DNA of 64,000 nucleotides from Lycocorax pyrrhopterus obiensis (GCA_014706295.1 JACSVZ010000007.1:48870975-48934974); one strand, 5' to 3'; positions 25,112-37,796 are shown, numbered from the stretch's first letter. Numbers and translations are program-made. Notes: generated by a model from the sequence alone, not told the origin.

Positions 25112-27029
25112 CTGAGGTTACAGGACAATGCAGCTGTGCAACAAAGCTTCTTGTACAAGAAAACAATTTCAGATGCACTTAGACCTTTGAGTAAAGGAAG
25201 CTCTTGGCTCCCATCAACAATTTATGACAAAAACAAAGCTAAAAAGTTTCTCAGATTGCAAAGTCAGCCAAAATTCCTCTACAACAGTTGTTTTCCTTAC
25301 ATTTCAGTCTTTTACAGTATTAGCTCAGTCCCAATGGCATCTTTTCCATCCCGTCCTGGGATGATTCTGTCAAAACACTGTAAATAACTTCTTTGCACTT
25401 TGGCCAAGGTACCATGAGGAGGATTACTTTTTTTGTAGAAAAAGCCCTCACTAACTACTCAATGCTGACCTTAAAACACACACTCAAACAAGAACACTAT
25501 GTATAAGTTAACACGTGTAACAACTTAAATTAGGCACAAATTTATTCAGGGAAGCACGCCAACTGGGAAATCAAATGAGGCAACTATAATTTACTGAAGG
25601 AAGCTCAGGTTGAAAAATTGATCAGTGAATTCTAGTAAGACACTGAACTATCATGGATCCTAAAATAGCAACCAAAAAACCATGTAAGGTAAGTCCATTG
25701 CTCAGCAATGACGGAAGCAGTCTGTGGTTTGTATATAGGTGTAGTTTCTGCTCTCCCACCTGTACGCTCTGTTGTGCCTGTTTTCAAAGCAGCACCACTC
25801 TCAATTTGATTTTGTTTCTTTAAATCGTGACTGAAATGTGAGATACCTTACTGACTGGTTAGCTGACAGCATTGCCTTAGGATCCTACAGGCTGACAAGC
25901 AAACTTTAACCAAAAGCACAGCAGACAAGTTCTCTTGACAGGTTTTTATTCACCTATAATATGGGCAACAAGTAATTCTTATGACTCCTTTTGACAAAAA
26001 TAACCTTAACATAAGAAAAGAACCATTAAAGTAAAATGTACTATGGCATCACCATTTCAGTGATAGATCTGCACACTGAAGTCAGGCTTGGGTTTGCTTT
26101 GTTTTTAATCACAGTTGAGTCACAGAAAGCACACCTGGATACGGAGCCTCCTGGGAACAAAATCACCCTGCTCTATGGGCAGGTGAGCTGGAGGAGAAGC
26201 AGCAGAGCACAAACTGTGACTACCATGAACAAAGCTGCCTCACAGAACTGCACAGAGCTGGGTGGCTTTTGTGGTTCCTCTGGCTTTGGGATTTATACCT
26301 ATTCATTACTATCCCAGTAGCACACTATCTTTAAACTAAGTTTCTTCCCGGTATGAACCTGAGCAACAGAGAGAGTCACAGGAACCTGCGGGAGAAAGCC
26401 CCCCCAGTCTATGGGAATAAAGTTAACTCTTGCCCTCAACCTTCTCTTTGAAAAGAGCTTTCCAAAAGGAGGGTCTGCTTCCATCACTTGCTAAGGGACT
26501 GCTTAGGGCAGATCAATGCCCTTAGGTATCCGGTGACTATTTCAATCCATTTATTGCGTGTGGTTACCCACCCTTGCTCCTGGCATAGCCAATAGAGAAC
26601 CACACTAATCTCATCTAGAAACTTGCAGCAGCAGTCTCCTTTGTGACAAGCCATATGAGGGAAGAGGGTTGAAAAAAATAAATAAAAAAATTAACATACA
26701 ACAACTCTGTGACCTTATGCTAAAGAAACACACATTTTGGATAAACCACTTCTACCTCACTTTGGAGAAACTGTGCTTATAGTCATCTAAATTTTCCTGG
26801 TAGTCTCCTATCTTCCTCAAAGTGAAATCCTAGATTCAACAATTTCCACCCTACACTATTAATTGCACTGCTTTTGGTACCAGTGCAAAATTACCGTTAG
26901 CAGTAAATATTACCAAAAAACTGACAGTGATTAAAAATAAACCGTCAAAAAGTCCAGAAGTGTTTTCCATCGAAAGGTCAATATGAGAGATATTGCAAAA
27001 TAACAACCAAAGGTACAGAAAACTCCTAC

Positions 27030-27087
27030 GACATGCGGAAACCCTTTCTGTCTAATCTGTCTACGTTTAGACATACAGCAAAGAGGT
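27030..27087 (-). CDS. Coding exon, 58 nt, tandem acceptors
   Basis: Phase 1 to 2. A very strong pyrimidine tract is followed by two AGs five bases apart (exon start 27,087 or 27,092). The frame reads LFAVCLNVDRLDRKGFRM, and the donor is GTC|GTAGGA. The 27,087 start is the one compatible with the upstream exon. Confidence 0.6.
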
Positions 27088-27794
27088 CTACACTTTAGCA
27101 AAAAGAAATTAAAAAGAAAAAACAGGTGTATTGCTTTTACCAAAAATGCAGAGTTAAAGTGAAAAATAAACATTCATTCTAGAAAAAGACATCATCCTTA
27201 AAACACAGTGCCCCGTGGAGAGAAAAAATGGGAGTAGGATGCAGGCAGAAGTTCAGCTGTTCTAATTAAGTTGAAGCCCCTCTTCTGTCTTCTGCTATAT
27301 TTCCATGAAGGCAATGAGGTTCAAGAAAACATTTCCAGTTTTTGCTGTATTTGATTGTGCTCTGTTTTATATAGAGATAGCTTAAGTACATACACTAGGA
27401 GTTTCTCTAGGTTAAGGCTAAAGACCAAATACAGGAAAACCTAAGAAACTTTAGGGCTTAATGTCTTTAAGCACCAGGTTTTATTGGAACCATTCAATCT
27501 TGCAACATGAATATGTTTATCTCCTTTAATTGTGAAGTGCCGGAAGAGCAAACAAGCATGCAATATTTCCAGATACAATTATCTCAGGTCACAGATCAAA
27601 GGAGTAAGTCTTGCAGAAGCTGAAGAAAGAAGAGTCAACATACACTGAAAAGAGTTCCTCAAGCTCCACTGATCTGCAGTTCAGACGTACCAGCACCCTC
27701 ACTGAGGAAGACAGGCATGCAAATAGCCTCTTTCAGTGTTCTCATGATATTCTCTCTATAAAGCTTCTGTTGAAAACAACCAAGTCTGACTTAC

Positions 27795-27851
27795 GGTGGA
27801 TACATGAGTCACTGCTCCTAAAAAACATCTCTGTGGAACTAAACCCCAGGA
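27795..27851 (-). CDS. Coding exon, 57 nt
   Basis: Phase 1 to 1. The acceptor is AACCTTGTCTTCAG and the donor ACC|GTAAGT. Read in the linked phase it gives LGFSSTEMFFRSSDSCIH. A phase-0 reading is also open, so the frame rests on the neighbours. Confidence 0.65.
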
Positions 27852-28425
27852 CTGAAGACAAGGTTACAACTGCTGTCACAGGAATGAGCTTGGAACTCTG
27901 ACAGAGCAGAGAACTGCATGATTTCACCCACAAAACACACAACGGATGGGGCATCCATCTGGGAGAGGACAGGGTCAGAGATACAGTCACCCTTGTCTAG
28001 GTATCATATTAACTCCCCATCCTTCCTACTCCAAGAAAAAACTTCAGAAAAGGTCAAAAGAGCTACACGCATATTTGTACTTCAACAGTGACTTTGCAGT
28101 TTCAGCAAAACTGCAAATGAGACAGGTTGGTTTTAAAATAAGGCATTTCCTGAGTCACATGTCTCTGAACACAATCCATGTGCCTGTTTTGATACCATAT
28201 CACAACACCTGCATCCAGTGATACAAATAATCCTATTGTTCAATGCAGACTCAAATTAAAGCCAAGTCTTTGTTGGCCAATAGGCACTACTGCAATAATC
28301 ATGATTCATAAAAGCACTGCCTAATTGTCATTTTGTGCAAAGACTGGGACTGTATGCTCCAGAAAGAGGCAACTAAAGAGTTTTACAACCCAGCATTTCT
28401 GTGAGGGTCTTATTTTTATCCATAC

Positions 28426-28487
28426 TGTTTCTTGATGAGGGATTTATGAAGCTTTGCAGTTCACAGAAGTATCTCGGAAGACATATG
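28426..28487 (-). CDS. Coding exon, 62 nt
   Basis: Phase 2 to 1. Strong acceptor (ATTTCTGTCATTAG) and donor ACA|GTATGG. Only one frame is open to the donor, reading ICLPRYFCELQSFINPSSRN, and it closes with the next exon as isoleucine. Confidence 0.65.
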
Positions 28488-28624
28488 CTAATGACAGAAA
28501 TAATATTATGCACAGCAATCTTCATAAAGTAACAGCCCCGTTTTCCTTCACACACTCATTTTTCTCTAAATCTATACACTTAGATATCTGAAGGTAACTT
28601 AAATGGCATTCCACTATGTGGAAC

Positions 28625-28835
28625 ATTACCTCCATTAGGAAAAAGAGGCAGAATTTTAAGGGACTTGCCCTAAGTGCCTGCAGTTAAGTGACAAAGCAAG
28701 GCAACTCCCCACTGCAATTTCAGTCCCATTACAGCCACCAAAATCTTTGGCAGAGGTCCCACAGGGACTGGATTTTCACTCAGGACTTCCCAGCTCCTAG
28801 CCTTTAGCACTGTTAGGAACCACTGCCTCATCACT
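28625..28835 (+). mobile_element. Probable MIR-type SINE remnant
   Basis: The order of weakly conserved blocks matches a MIR: a decayed 'ACAGATGAGGAAACTGAGGC' region, then GGGACTTGCCCTAAG (MIR has GTGACTTGCCCAAGG), then a GATTTTCACTCAGG.CTTCCCAG region and a final ACCACTGCCTC. It is interrupted in the middle. Diverged, recognised by eye only. Confidence 0.45.
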
Positions 28836-29387
28836 ACATACCAAGGAGTGGGGAGAGGACAAAGGGGCTGGGCAGAGCTGGCTCCATAGGCCAAAACAGT
28901 ACAAGCTCCAACCTGACAGCCATCCATTATACATTAGTTGCAGATTTCTAAATCTTAGTAATGTTTTCACTCACACAGGTGCTGTCTGCAACTGACTGCA
29001 GAACCCACACCTCTCCGAGGCTACTGGGATTCACCATCAGAAGAAAGCAGTCAAACCAGTCAGTAAGAGACTCTCTCTGAGACACAAAAATTTCTTCATG
29101 GTTCTCTCTCTCTCTCACTCACCAAAAGTAGAAATAAATCTAAATGCAATTTGATTTGTTTGGCTTACTCTGTCTAATTTTTAAGAAGAAGTGTTTGTTG
29201 TTTATTTAATCCGCTTAATCCACACGGTGAAAATGTTCCATAGTTTTGTCTTCCTTCCCTGCCCCAACAGATGTGCATTTATTCTTCTTCCTCAGTGGAC
29301 CAGAAAGGCTCATGCTGTACCTAACTGACCAGTGTGCTGATGCAATATAAAGCATCGTGCCAAAATCATCTCTCCCTGCACTGGAAC

Positions 29388-29460
29388 CTGTGCTTCATTT
29401 CTGCTGGGCAATGCTGCTTCTCAGCTACCATGAAGGCCTCACATAGAAGGATCTCCCCTA
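29388..29460 (-). CDS. Possible coding exon, 73 nt
   Basis: Phase 1 to 2. Excellent acceptor (CTCTGGTCCTTCTCAG); the frame reads GEILLCEAFMVAEKQHCPA. The donor that fits the next exon, CACAG|GTTCCA, is weak. Another GT (ATG|GTAGCT) lies within it. Confidence 0.45.
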
Positions 29461-29730
29461 CTGAGAAGGACCAGAGGGAGGATTCTGCTTGGGATTTGTT
29501 CTTCCACACTCTTGCTGTTTCAGGGTTTGAAACTGAGATTAATGCACTTTTTTGGAAGATCCTACTTTGTGATCTTAGCACATCCTTTGTAGCACTGACA
29601 CTAAGAAGTATCGGGATCTTTCCAAGATTTTAACCAGTGGCCCCCATCTTCAAACACATGCAAAGTACCTAACACAATCCAGACTGGGAAGGGCTGGAGG
29701 GCCTCTGTAGCATCATTTCCAAAAATGCAC

Positions 29731-29820
29731 TGAAGGCAAAGCAGGCTGCCATTCTCAGGAAAACATGCACTTTACTGAGGGCCTGGCATGCATGTAAAAA
29801 TAAACTTTCTTCTCCCAGTA
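29731..29820 (-). CDS. Possible coding exon, 45-90 nt
   Basis: Phase 1 to 1. The acceptor is GGCTCTCTAG. It reads LGEESLFLHACQAL, then SKVHVFLRMAACFAF. Two donors give the same phase: TCA|GTAAAG (end 29,776) and TCA|GTGCAT (end 29,731). The link to the exon at 31,041 is not in phase, so something is missing between them. Confidence 0.45.
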
Positions 29821-30964
29821 CTAGAGAGCCAGCTCTCCAACATCTCAACAACCTTGCTTGCTTTGGAAGCTTTCCAGTCACATCTTTCTGTATATGCTAT
29901 CAAATATATATTTTACAAGCTCCTTTTCTTGGTTAGAACACTGCCATTTCAAGCTTATTCCATTAATACTTCATGTGAAAATAAACCTCTCCTCATTTCT
30001 AGAAAACAACAGTTCCCTGGCAACAAATACTAGAAACCATTGTCATTAGAATTTCATTTTCATTGAAGAATTAAAAAGTGCGGAGGGCACCCTGAATTTT
30101 CCTTTGCAGGCTTCAAGAAAACCCATGTCTCAAAGGACAGTTTGCATTTCCAAAGTAAAAGATTTCAAAAATCTCGATTCCCAGAGAGCTGGGGGAAAAA
30201 GGAAAAACAAGACAGCAGTCAAGACCATTGTAACTACTACAATCAGCTGTTTCACATCAGAAAACATGTCCTCCTTCATATCTCACTGCTATTAAAACAC
30301 GTGCAGTTTGAAATACAATGACTAATCCCACTTTTATAGCCAACTGACTAGAACATCTTTCTAAGATAAAAGAGCATTAGTGTTCATTTGAACCAAAAAT
30401 ACCCACCAAAAATAGGAAACCTCCACTATTTTAGAACAAAAAAATGCAAGCAAGAGCTCTAGGGAGGTTTGGGTGTGGAAGTGCTTGAAACAGCTTTGAA
30501 GTCACGAGAAATATGAAGGCTCCAAACTTCGTCACACAAAAACCAAACTGGCAATTTGTCAGAAGCCAAAGGGCTGCAGCTAATTATTCTGGTTTTGCAT
30601 AGCTTGTGAAACAAAAATAAATGTATGTCTCTATTAGAGGTACTTGTGATGATTTCCACTTCACTGCACATGTTTTCACTCTTACATTCTTCAAACTAAG
30701 CCAACAGATTTTTCCTGAAAAACAAGGTAGATGAAGATGTTCTTTCTCTCCCTTGCCAGTGTACAAAGTCATAAGAAACTGGCTACTTCATTAGCTAAAG
30801 AAGAACTGACAATTTTCTATCCTAAATTTGGCCCTCCACTAATTTGGGTGATGGAGGGCTGGAAACTGAACAAGATCAGGAACAGCTTTACTTTTAAGAC
30901 ACTACATAATACCTTTATTTGCTGGATTCCATTATAGAAAATAGCTTTTTTTAACAGTAAACAC

Positions 30965-31041
30965 CTCATCGGCCATCCACTGCACAGCTCCGTAGGCAGT
31001 CTTCCCCTTGAAACGGTGATGGAAGAATTTATTAAGAAATG
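30965..31041 (-). CDS. Coding segment, 77 nt, donor weak
   Basis: Phase 1 to 0. The frame reads FLNKFFHHRFKGKTAYG and AVQWMADEVFTVKK, very protein-like between two in-frame stops. The acceptor CTGAAG lacks a good tract and the donor GAG|GTGTTT is weak. An overlapping 109-codon frame is open too. Incoming phase fits the exon at 31,408-31,590. Confidence 0.45.
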
Positions 31042-31407
31042 CTTCAGTTTAAGCATTCTCTGGCAAGTCATCCCAATGCCAGCATAAGAGCTGCTCTGCC
31101 TCAGCCTTGCCAGCTGCTGCCTGCCTAGCAACTGCCTGCAGGCCATGGCAGATGGGCTTTGGTCATGTCTGTCACCTGTTCAGGGCATCTCTACCCTTCT
31201 CTGGCCACCAGCTCAAGCCAGGCCAACTGAGCTGGCAGCTGTGAAGGGTGGGAAGGGCCGGTAAGAAAGGAGAAGGGATGCAACTGCCACAGGAACCACA
31301 AGAGCATTACATTCAGAGTACTTTAAATGCAGCCTGAAGATTAAACGCAGCTGATTGGTGCTGCCTTTCACTGGAAGAGAGCCAAGAACCCCAGCCCTGC
31401 TGACCAC

Positions 31408-31590
31408 CTTTAATTGCTCTTCCCTTCGTGCCCACACAACAGCACGAACTAGTGGCCCCACAGCCCTGCCGAGACAGCTGCAGCTGTAATTCCTGCAGCA
31501 CAGGTTTGCAGCACAGATCCCAACAGCACTGGGGCTGGTGCTGCAACAGGTTCCCTGGGGGAAATGGAACACATCCTTCAGTCCTTCCTC
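31408..31590 (-). CDS. Coding exon, 183 nt
   Basis: Phase 1 to 1. Excellent acceptor (TTGTTCCAGTTTTGCAG); donor AAG|GTGGTC is fair. In the linked phase it reads GNLLQHQPQCCWDLCCKPVL and QELQLQLSRQ. A phase-0 frame is open for 127 codons here as well (EEGLKDVFHF...), so the choice rests on phase with both neighbours. GC-rich compared with flanking intron. Confidence 0.5.
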
Positions 31591-31686
31591 CTGCAAAACT
31601 GGAACAAGAGTGCTTCCTTACCTTATGGGGTACAAACAAGTAAGCACCCTAATTCAAAAAGCACCCTGATACTGGAGTGATCCCTG

Positions 31687-31704
31687 CTTAAAAAAAAAAA
31701 AAAA
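31687..31704. repeat. Poly(A) run
   Basis: A near-perfect A run on the plus strand just upstream (in gene direction) of the exon at 31,408-31,590. Confidence 0.8.
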
Positions 31705-32252
31705 GCAAATGCCCTGTCACAAGGTAAGAGATGCAGCACGGTATTCTGTTAAGAGCTCATCTTTAAAAGCCAGTAAATCGCTTTTTTGGTTTTCTTCCTT
31801 GTAATATAACAGTGGCTTGCAGCTGCCACACTGACTTGGATCTACGTTGCAGAAAGCAAATCTAGATCCAAAACACTGCCAGATTTTAAGGATGCTGCTA
31901 CTCAGAGTTCTGCCATGCCCACTGGAAAAACAGAAATGAGCTAATCCTATTCAGGCTTCCAAATGTTTGGGTGCAGGCTCAGATTCATACTGTCTTTGGA
32001 AAGTTCATAACCTTGAAAGCTTTTTATTTAATTGATCTACTGTACCATCTTCTAAGCCAGCTAGCTTGATGGATGTTACTCAGTTGTACTGTATAATGTT
32101 GCACATTTCAGCTCTTGTACCTTGAGTTCATAGTGAATTCTTATTATGTTAGAATTTAATCAGTATTTCTAAAAAAACCCAATTATTTATCATCACACAA
32201 GTTGAGAGGTTTTCTGTTTGTTTTCAATGTGATGCTTTAATTAAGATCTTAC

Positions 32253-32390
32253 TGCTAGCTAAGGAGAATGCCTGCTTAGCATCCCACTGCCAGTCCTGTT
32301 CTTGCTTTAGTTCTCTTTGGAGAACGTGCATGTTTCCCCACTCAGTAAAAATAGAAAGCTGGAAACACTCTTTCTGCTGAAAGTGGAAGT
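32253..32390 (-). CDS. Coding exon, 138 nt
   Basis: Phase 1 to 1. One of the strongest exons: acceptor GTTTTGTCTTCTCTCAG and donor GCA|GTAAGA. It reads FHFQQKECFQLSIFTEWGN and VLQRELKQEQDWQWDAKQA. It is separated from the preceding exon by an intron of only 71 nt. Confidence 0.8.
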
Positions 32391-32461
32391 CTGAGAGAAG
32401 ACAAAACACAAAACATGAACACAAGTCACAAAATGTTAATTGCTGTCTAGCAGCAGCTCAC

Positions 32462-32552
32462 TGAATCTGTACAGCACAATTAGCTCTAAGAAAGCAAAAC
32501 AGAAGAATTTAATCTGTCTAGCTAAAGAAGTGAGGACTATTCTAAATCCTTC
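32462..32552 (-). CDS. Coding exon, 91 nt
   Basis: Phase 0 to 1. The acceptor is CTGTTTCCTTCCTGCAG and the donor TCA|GTGAGC. It reads EGFRIVLTSLARQIKFF and AFLELIVLYRF. Phase fits both the micro-exon at 34,886-34,910 and the exon at 32,253-32,390. Confidence 0.75.
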
Positions 32553-33593
32553 CTGCAGGAAGGAAACAGAAGTCACACAGGTGCTTATTTGAAGACTTCC
32601 AAGCTTCCCTTTAGTAGTAGAAAATCCTTTCCTGCTCCTGTGAAACATCTTTGGAAAAGAATAATCTGATGTCTGTTCACAGAAGTCAGCACATACCAGT
32701 CCATCGTGCTTTGTTCTCCAGAAGCCAGTAACTAAACCTTACCTTCCAACTCACGACTTGTATTACTGGAAAGCAAGTCTACATTCAGAAGAAATCCGAA
32801 TTTATGTAGAGAAGAAATTAGGAAAAAACCCTGTGTATCTTGGGTTTTGAGTTACTTGCTTACTGCCAGGTCTAAGAGCTGGTTTCTCTCTAGCAGGACA
32901 GGTTCTTTAAAGGAGAAGGGGAAGCGAATCAAAGAAATGCTGCTGCTTGACTCAGGAAGACAATACTCCCTCTGTCAAATAAACCTTGTGCACCAGATGG
33001 ACACCAAGACAATCCTTCATCTAGAAGCATGGCTAGGGGGATGGATCATGTGAGGTCCCTCAAGCAAAGGCTTCTAGCAAGAAGGGATGAAGAAAGAGCC
33101 CATTTCTGATACATTCCCTACTGGCTGAAGCATATGCATCGGGATGTATGAAGCAACACGAGTGATGCGCAAAGGGTGATCTCACACTTCCATCCATCCT
33201 GTTCCAGCAGAGCAGTAGGCACCAGTGATTGAGGTATGCCTTTGGGGCGCAAATTCCCATTTTAGATTAGTCTGACATCTCAACCACGCTGTCAAATTTG
33301 AGCCAATAAATTATGAGACCATAAAGCGTTTTTATGGGGAAAAAGTCCTGTCTAGTTCTGTCCAAATGCTTCCCAAAATGCTCTTAATATAAATAAATAC
33401 TTTCCAATAATTTTGTGCCTATCTGATGACTAGCCATTAAGCTACACAAACATCAGACTAAGAGGCAACCTGTGGAAGGACAGCAACTTTAATCCCTGAA
33501 GTAACATGGAATTTGTCTTCTGCTCAACTAATGGATGCATCACTGAATTCATCTCATATGAGCCCCTTGCTGATTAAATGTACAGTGCAGGTG

Positions 33594-33624
33594 CATATAT
33601 ATATATACATATATATATGTGTGT
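33594..33624. repeat. (AT)n / (GT)n microsatellite
   Basis: Alternating AT with a CAT interruption, passing into GTGTGT. Confidence 0.85.
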
Positions 33625-34885
33625 AACAAATACAGGCTGTAATACACTGGGGTATTACTAAAATAATAATGTCCCCTAGTCAGTGACACAAATATGGGCT
33701 AACTTTCTCCCTGTGCTCCTGATCGAGCTGTGCCTTGCAAATGCTGGTTTGTTTTTATCAGTCTGGTAATGCCATTGTCACAACTGATTAAAGAAGCTGC
33801 TGCTTAGCTCTGAGCAATAGGAGGTATAGGTAAGGAAGATGACGCTGTAGTGGTGAAAGGTTAAATGCAGCCAGTAAAGTATATGCCCCTTGTCCTAAAA
33901 CCATGCAGTTCTCAGATACACACTCATAACTGAAAGACATACTCTCCATTTTAACTGGCAATGAGAATTTTTAAAGTCTTTTCTGACAGTGGATTCTTTA
34001 AAATAACATGGCCTGATTTTTCAATTTATTTTTTGTTAAGTGCTTTTTTCCTGCTCCCTGCTGGTGTTGAGAAGCACCTTTCACATGAATTTAAGAGCAA
34101 CCACAGTTACCAGTGGCTGACACACCATCTTCCTCCTCTCTCCTCTGTCCTCTCTATTGAGGCAGTTTCATCTCTGTTACTAAGTGAGAAACTCACTGAC
34201 CACGTTGGAGTTCAAAACGAGCACCAGGGAAGTATCAGCAAGACTGAAACCTATGATATACAGTTCTTCTAAGCACACAAAATAAGCCAGAAAGAAAGAG
34301 CATGCTTCCCCCTTATCTTTTAGGGCTTATAGTGCTCTGTGTTACAGCTGACACGTAACATAATTCCTTCCACAAGCTGACACTATCCTTTAAGTAACAT
34401 CTTGTGTGAAATATGACCATTTAGACCCGGGAAGGAACAAATGTAGCCAACACCTGAACTGATCTGTAGATGGACCACAACTCAAAGGCACTTCAGTATC
34501 ATTTCACTGCTCACTGGTTTACAAGAACATTCCTTCTGCCATAGCTTTTTTTTCAAAGGGCAGATCCTGTTTCTGTTGAGCTTGACTGCCTGTGAATGCA
34601 ATTAAAAGAGTAACATCACCTAATCAACTATCAGATCTTATTAATTGACAGACACAAGAAAAGCCTAACTGCATTCCCACTTTCACTAGAGCATCTATTA
34701 AGCTGGACTGCATGTGAGCTCAACACATGCTTCATAAAAGGGGAATCCTGTCTTTCCAAAAGCAGTATCTGTTGTAGAGAACTGAATGGAAAGAAAAATC
34801 ATTAAGCCCAGTTCATACTGGCATCCAAATGACAGCATTTAAAATCAGTAAGCCTTCTTTACAAGAAAATAGAGTTTTTACTCAC

Positions 34886-34910
34886 CTGTACTACTTCTAC
34901 ACCTCTTTTC
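34886..34910 (-). CDS. 25-nt micro-exon
   Basis: Phase 2 to 0. Very strong signals on both sides: a T-rich tract ending TTTTTTTCAG and donor CAG|GTGAGT. It reads KRGVEVVQ and continues in frame into EGFRIV of the next exon. The upstream junction is not resolved, because the exon at 35,709 leaves one base rather than two. Confidence 0.65.
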
Positions 34911-35708
34911 CTGAAAAAAAGGAAGAAAAAAAAAGGAAAGGTTAGTGTTGGAAATGTGGGGAAAATGTAAAAACAAAAACTAATGGAAAAGCACTGCTTC
35001 ATACTAGAATGCAAACAATAAAAATCTGCACTAATAACCTGATTCAAATTCAGGAAAGCACTTGTTCAGTCTCATTCCCTATCTAGGAAGCACTTTGGCA
35101 GATTCTGAATCATGGCCCCAGAAGTAACCCAAGATGAATACTAATCAGCTGCAGTGCTGGGAGTGATAGGGCTGTCAGGTGAGCACAGGTAGGAAGTGGC
35201 TGATATTAGTGAGGGAGCATCTCAATTTTAATTAGACCTAGTTTGCTTTTCATTTCTCATCTGCCCTCAGAGTGTGCGAATTGCAGCACAGCACATTCTG
35301 CATGCTTGACAGATCTTTTATTTTGAACTGAGGATACATGTATAAATGTCAGGGAGAATGAACACAGCACCTTGCAGCCATTTATTCTCTTACTTACAAC
35401 CTTGTTCTACCCCCATCATCTTGGTACACAGGATGCTACCCTGGACTTCAATTCAAAGACTTGCAGTCAGTCTGACTCCTTCACGAGCACAGTTCAAATA
35501 CTTGGGACTCAAATACTATCAGAAAGGCCCAAGCCTCTGGCCACATGCAGAATCGTCCCAGTGATCCTGGATCGCCAGGGATGAGAGACTGGAGAGGCCT
35601 AGTAATTATACACCAAAATGTTGAGAACTGCAATTGGTAGAGCCAATTTAGGCAGATCTGTAGAGATAGTTGTCTGCTCTGCTGGTATGAGAATTGAGAT
35701 TCAGGTAC

Positions 35709-35884
35709 ATGCAGTCAGACAATGCTCAGTCACTGCCTTTGACAAGTTGTCGAGCAAAACAAACCATTGCTGCACTAGTCTTGAGAGCAGAACTGAATCC
35801 CTGGCACAAAGCCCAGCCATTCCTGCTCCATGCCCTCCTCCCAATATATGCAGGCTATTTAAGTAAATTAGAATCTTCTCCTCA
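35709..35884 (-). CDS. Coding exon, about 176 nt, donor uncertain
   Basis: Phase 2 start. The acceptor is TTTCCTATGTCTTCAAAG. It reads EEKILIYLNSLHILGGG, SVLLSRLVQQWFVLLDNLSK and AVTEHCLTA. The frame is open to a stop at 35,701. The donor used is CAT|GTACCT; a GT about 35 nt earlier (AACTT|GTCAAA) would give the phase the micro-exon needs. Confidence 0.65.
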
Positions 35885-36724
35885 CTTTGAAGACATAGGA
35901 AATTTAACTTAAAAATGAAAAGCCTCAGCAAGCACAAGACAGGAATCTCTCTTCCTTGTTCCCACTAGCCCTGTATGTGAAAAATCAAAGCCCCTTTTTT
36001 GGGGAGGTCATAGAACAGGACTGCCTAACTCTGCCCTCAATGCTTTTCTATCTAAGAGCGTCTGTGTTGTTGTCCATAGTCACAAATGCTGCACACTGCT
36101 GAATACACAATGGCTCCTCCAGTTTTCCTCCCAATACAGTAGGTCTTTCTTTTGGGAGGTCATTACAAAGATGCCCAAAGGGACAGGCGATCAATCAGCA
36201 TCTATGACACAAATTGCCCCCTCTTCCACTTTACCAGTCTGGAGTGTCTCTGGCCTAGAAGCAGCATTCAACGCATAGACACAGGAGAGAGCTTGTTGAG
36301 AGAGCTCAGCAAGGAAATAAAAAAGAAAATGAAACCAAGCACCTCTTGCAAAGAATTTCAAAGCCCTCTTGCAGATAGCAGTAGCTGTAAGTGGTGGGGA
36401 TTAATATACTGCCATTATGGTGTGGGAAGCACTACTGTAGATCATCACCTGAGGCTGGCCAGATGCATTCCAGCTCTGTGGTGAGAAGAAAATACGAATC
36501 TTGTAGAGAAAGAGTTAATAGCCAAATTGTTGAAACCATGATTTTCACAGAGCTAAGCAAGAAAAATAGGAAAAATTAGATGGGGAATGCTGTTTCATAA
36601 ATTAGGGCAGCAGACTATCAGAAGAATTCCAAGTATTGTAAGCTAAAACTTAAAATCATCAAACTTTTTTGCTGTGTCTGCCCTGGAGTAAACAGAGCAA
36701 CTTAGAACTACCATGGAAATACAC

Positions 36725-36811
36725 CAGGCTTCAGACAAAACTGCTCCAGAGTCCGTGGAAGAACAGTGGCTGATGGCAAAAGCTGCATTTCTTGTCATGC
36801 CTGCGTACACA
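36725..36811 (-). CDS. Coding exon, 87 nt
   Basis: Phase 2 to 2. The acceptor is AGCTTATTCAG. It reads VYAGMTRNAAFAISHCSSTD and SGAVLSEA. The donor CTG|GTGTAT fits both phases; a later GT (ATG|GTAGTT) is the alternative. Codon use looks coding (many GCN, GAN, GTN). Confidence 0.6.
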
Positions 36812-36907
36812 CTGAATAAGCTTTATTCTACTTTGAGGAAGATAAATATTTGTGAGCTGGGTGCCAAACCCATTTGAGAAAGAGTCAGTCCAAATGGTTT
36901 CTGTAAT

Positions 36908-36920
36908 CCCCCCCCCCCCC
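36908..36920. repeat. Poly(C) run
   Basis: Thirteen consecutive C on the plus strand, in the intron upstream (gene direction) of the exon at 36,725. Confidence 0.9.
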
Positions 36921-37796
36921 AAAATGAACTTTGCAAATTTTCTGGGACTTACTGAAACCAACTGCACTGTCCCAGCAGAAGGGAAGAAGCCAGAACAGCA
37001 CACAGGCAGGGAGAGAAGGGGTGCCTGCTCTTAGGTATGATGCCACACATGCTTAAAAAGGTACAGGAAGAAGGAAGCAATTACCAAAGCTGGCTTGTAG
37101 GCTGGTCTTCCCCTTTTCAGAGGGGAGCAGGATGTCCTTTTTGTTACCCGAAATATGAGAACTTTTTCTACTTAAACCCAGGGGACAAGAAACCATAGAA
37201 GCGTGCATATTTTGAGGACTAGTTAATAGGGGAAAAAATCCTCTACCAAAATATCTTTATTTGAAAAAAAGTTATTTTAAAAACAAGAAGTATCCAAACA
37301 ACCAGGATGTCAAGCAACCACGTACCTCAGTTTTTAGCTCAGTTATTAGCTGATTCTCTACCGAGAAGATTTCCTAAGCCAGTGACTCCAGGCTTTTCAG
37401 CCAGGCAGGTCACAGCTGCAAGCTCAGGGCAGCAAGACATCCCTTATGCAACCAAGCATGCAATACCATCTAATCACACAAACTGCCTTACATCACCTGG
37501 GAAAGGGCCTAGGGTCAGGCATGGAAAGAAAGCTGATCCTACACACAAGAAGCTCTGGGACCTTGGAAAAAAAGAGTAAACAGAGAGAACGAAGCAGACT
37601 GTGGGCCACAGTTCCCCAACAAGGGGCTGCCTGTGCAGGACACACAACGCAGACAAGACAGTTGCTGAATGAACTGTGCTCGGAGTCTGACAGAGCCATG
37701 GACCAGCTACCACTTCTTCCTATTGTGCTTTAAAAAGCCAGCAAGAAAAATACATCCTACAACCCTGGTATACATTCTTTTGGGCTGTTTCTTTAC

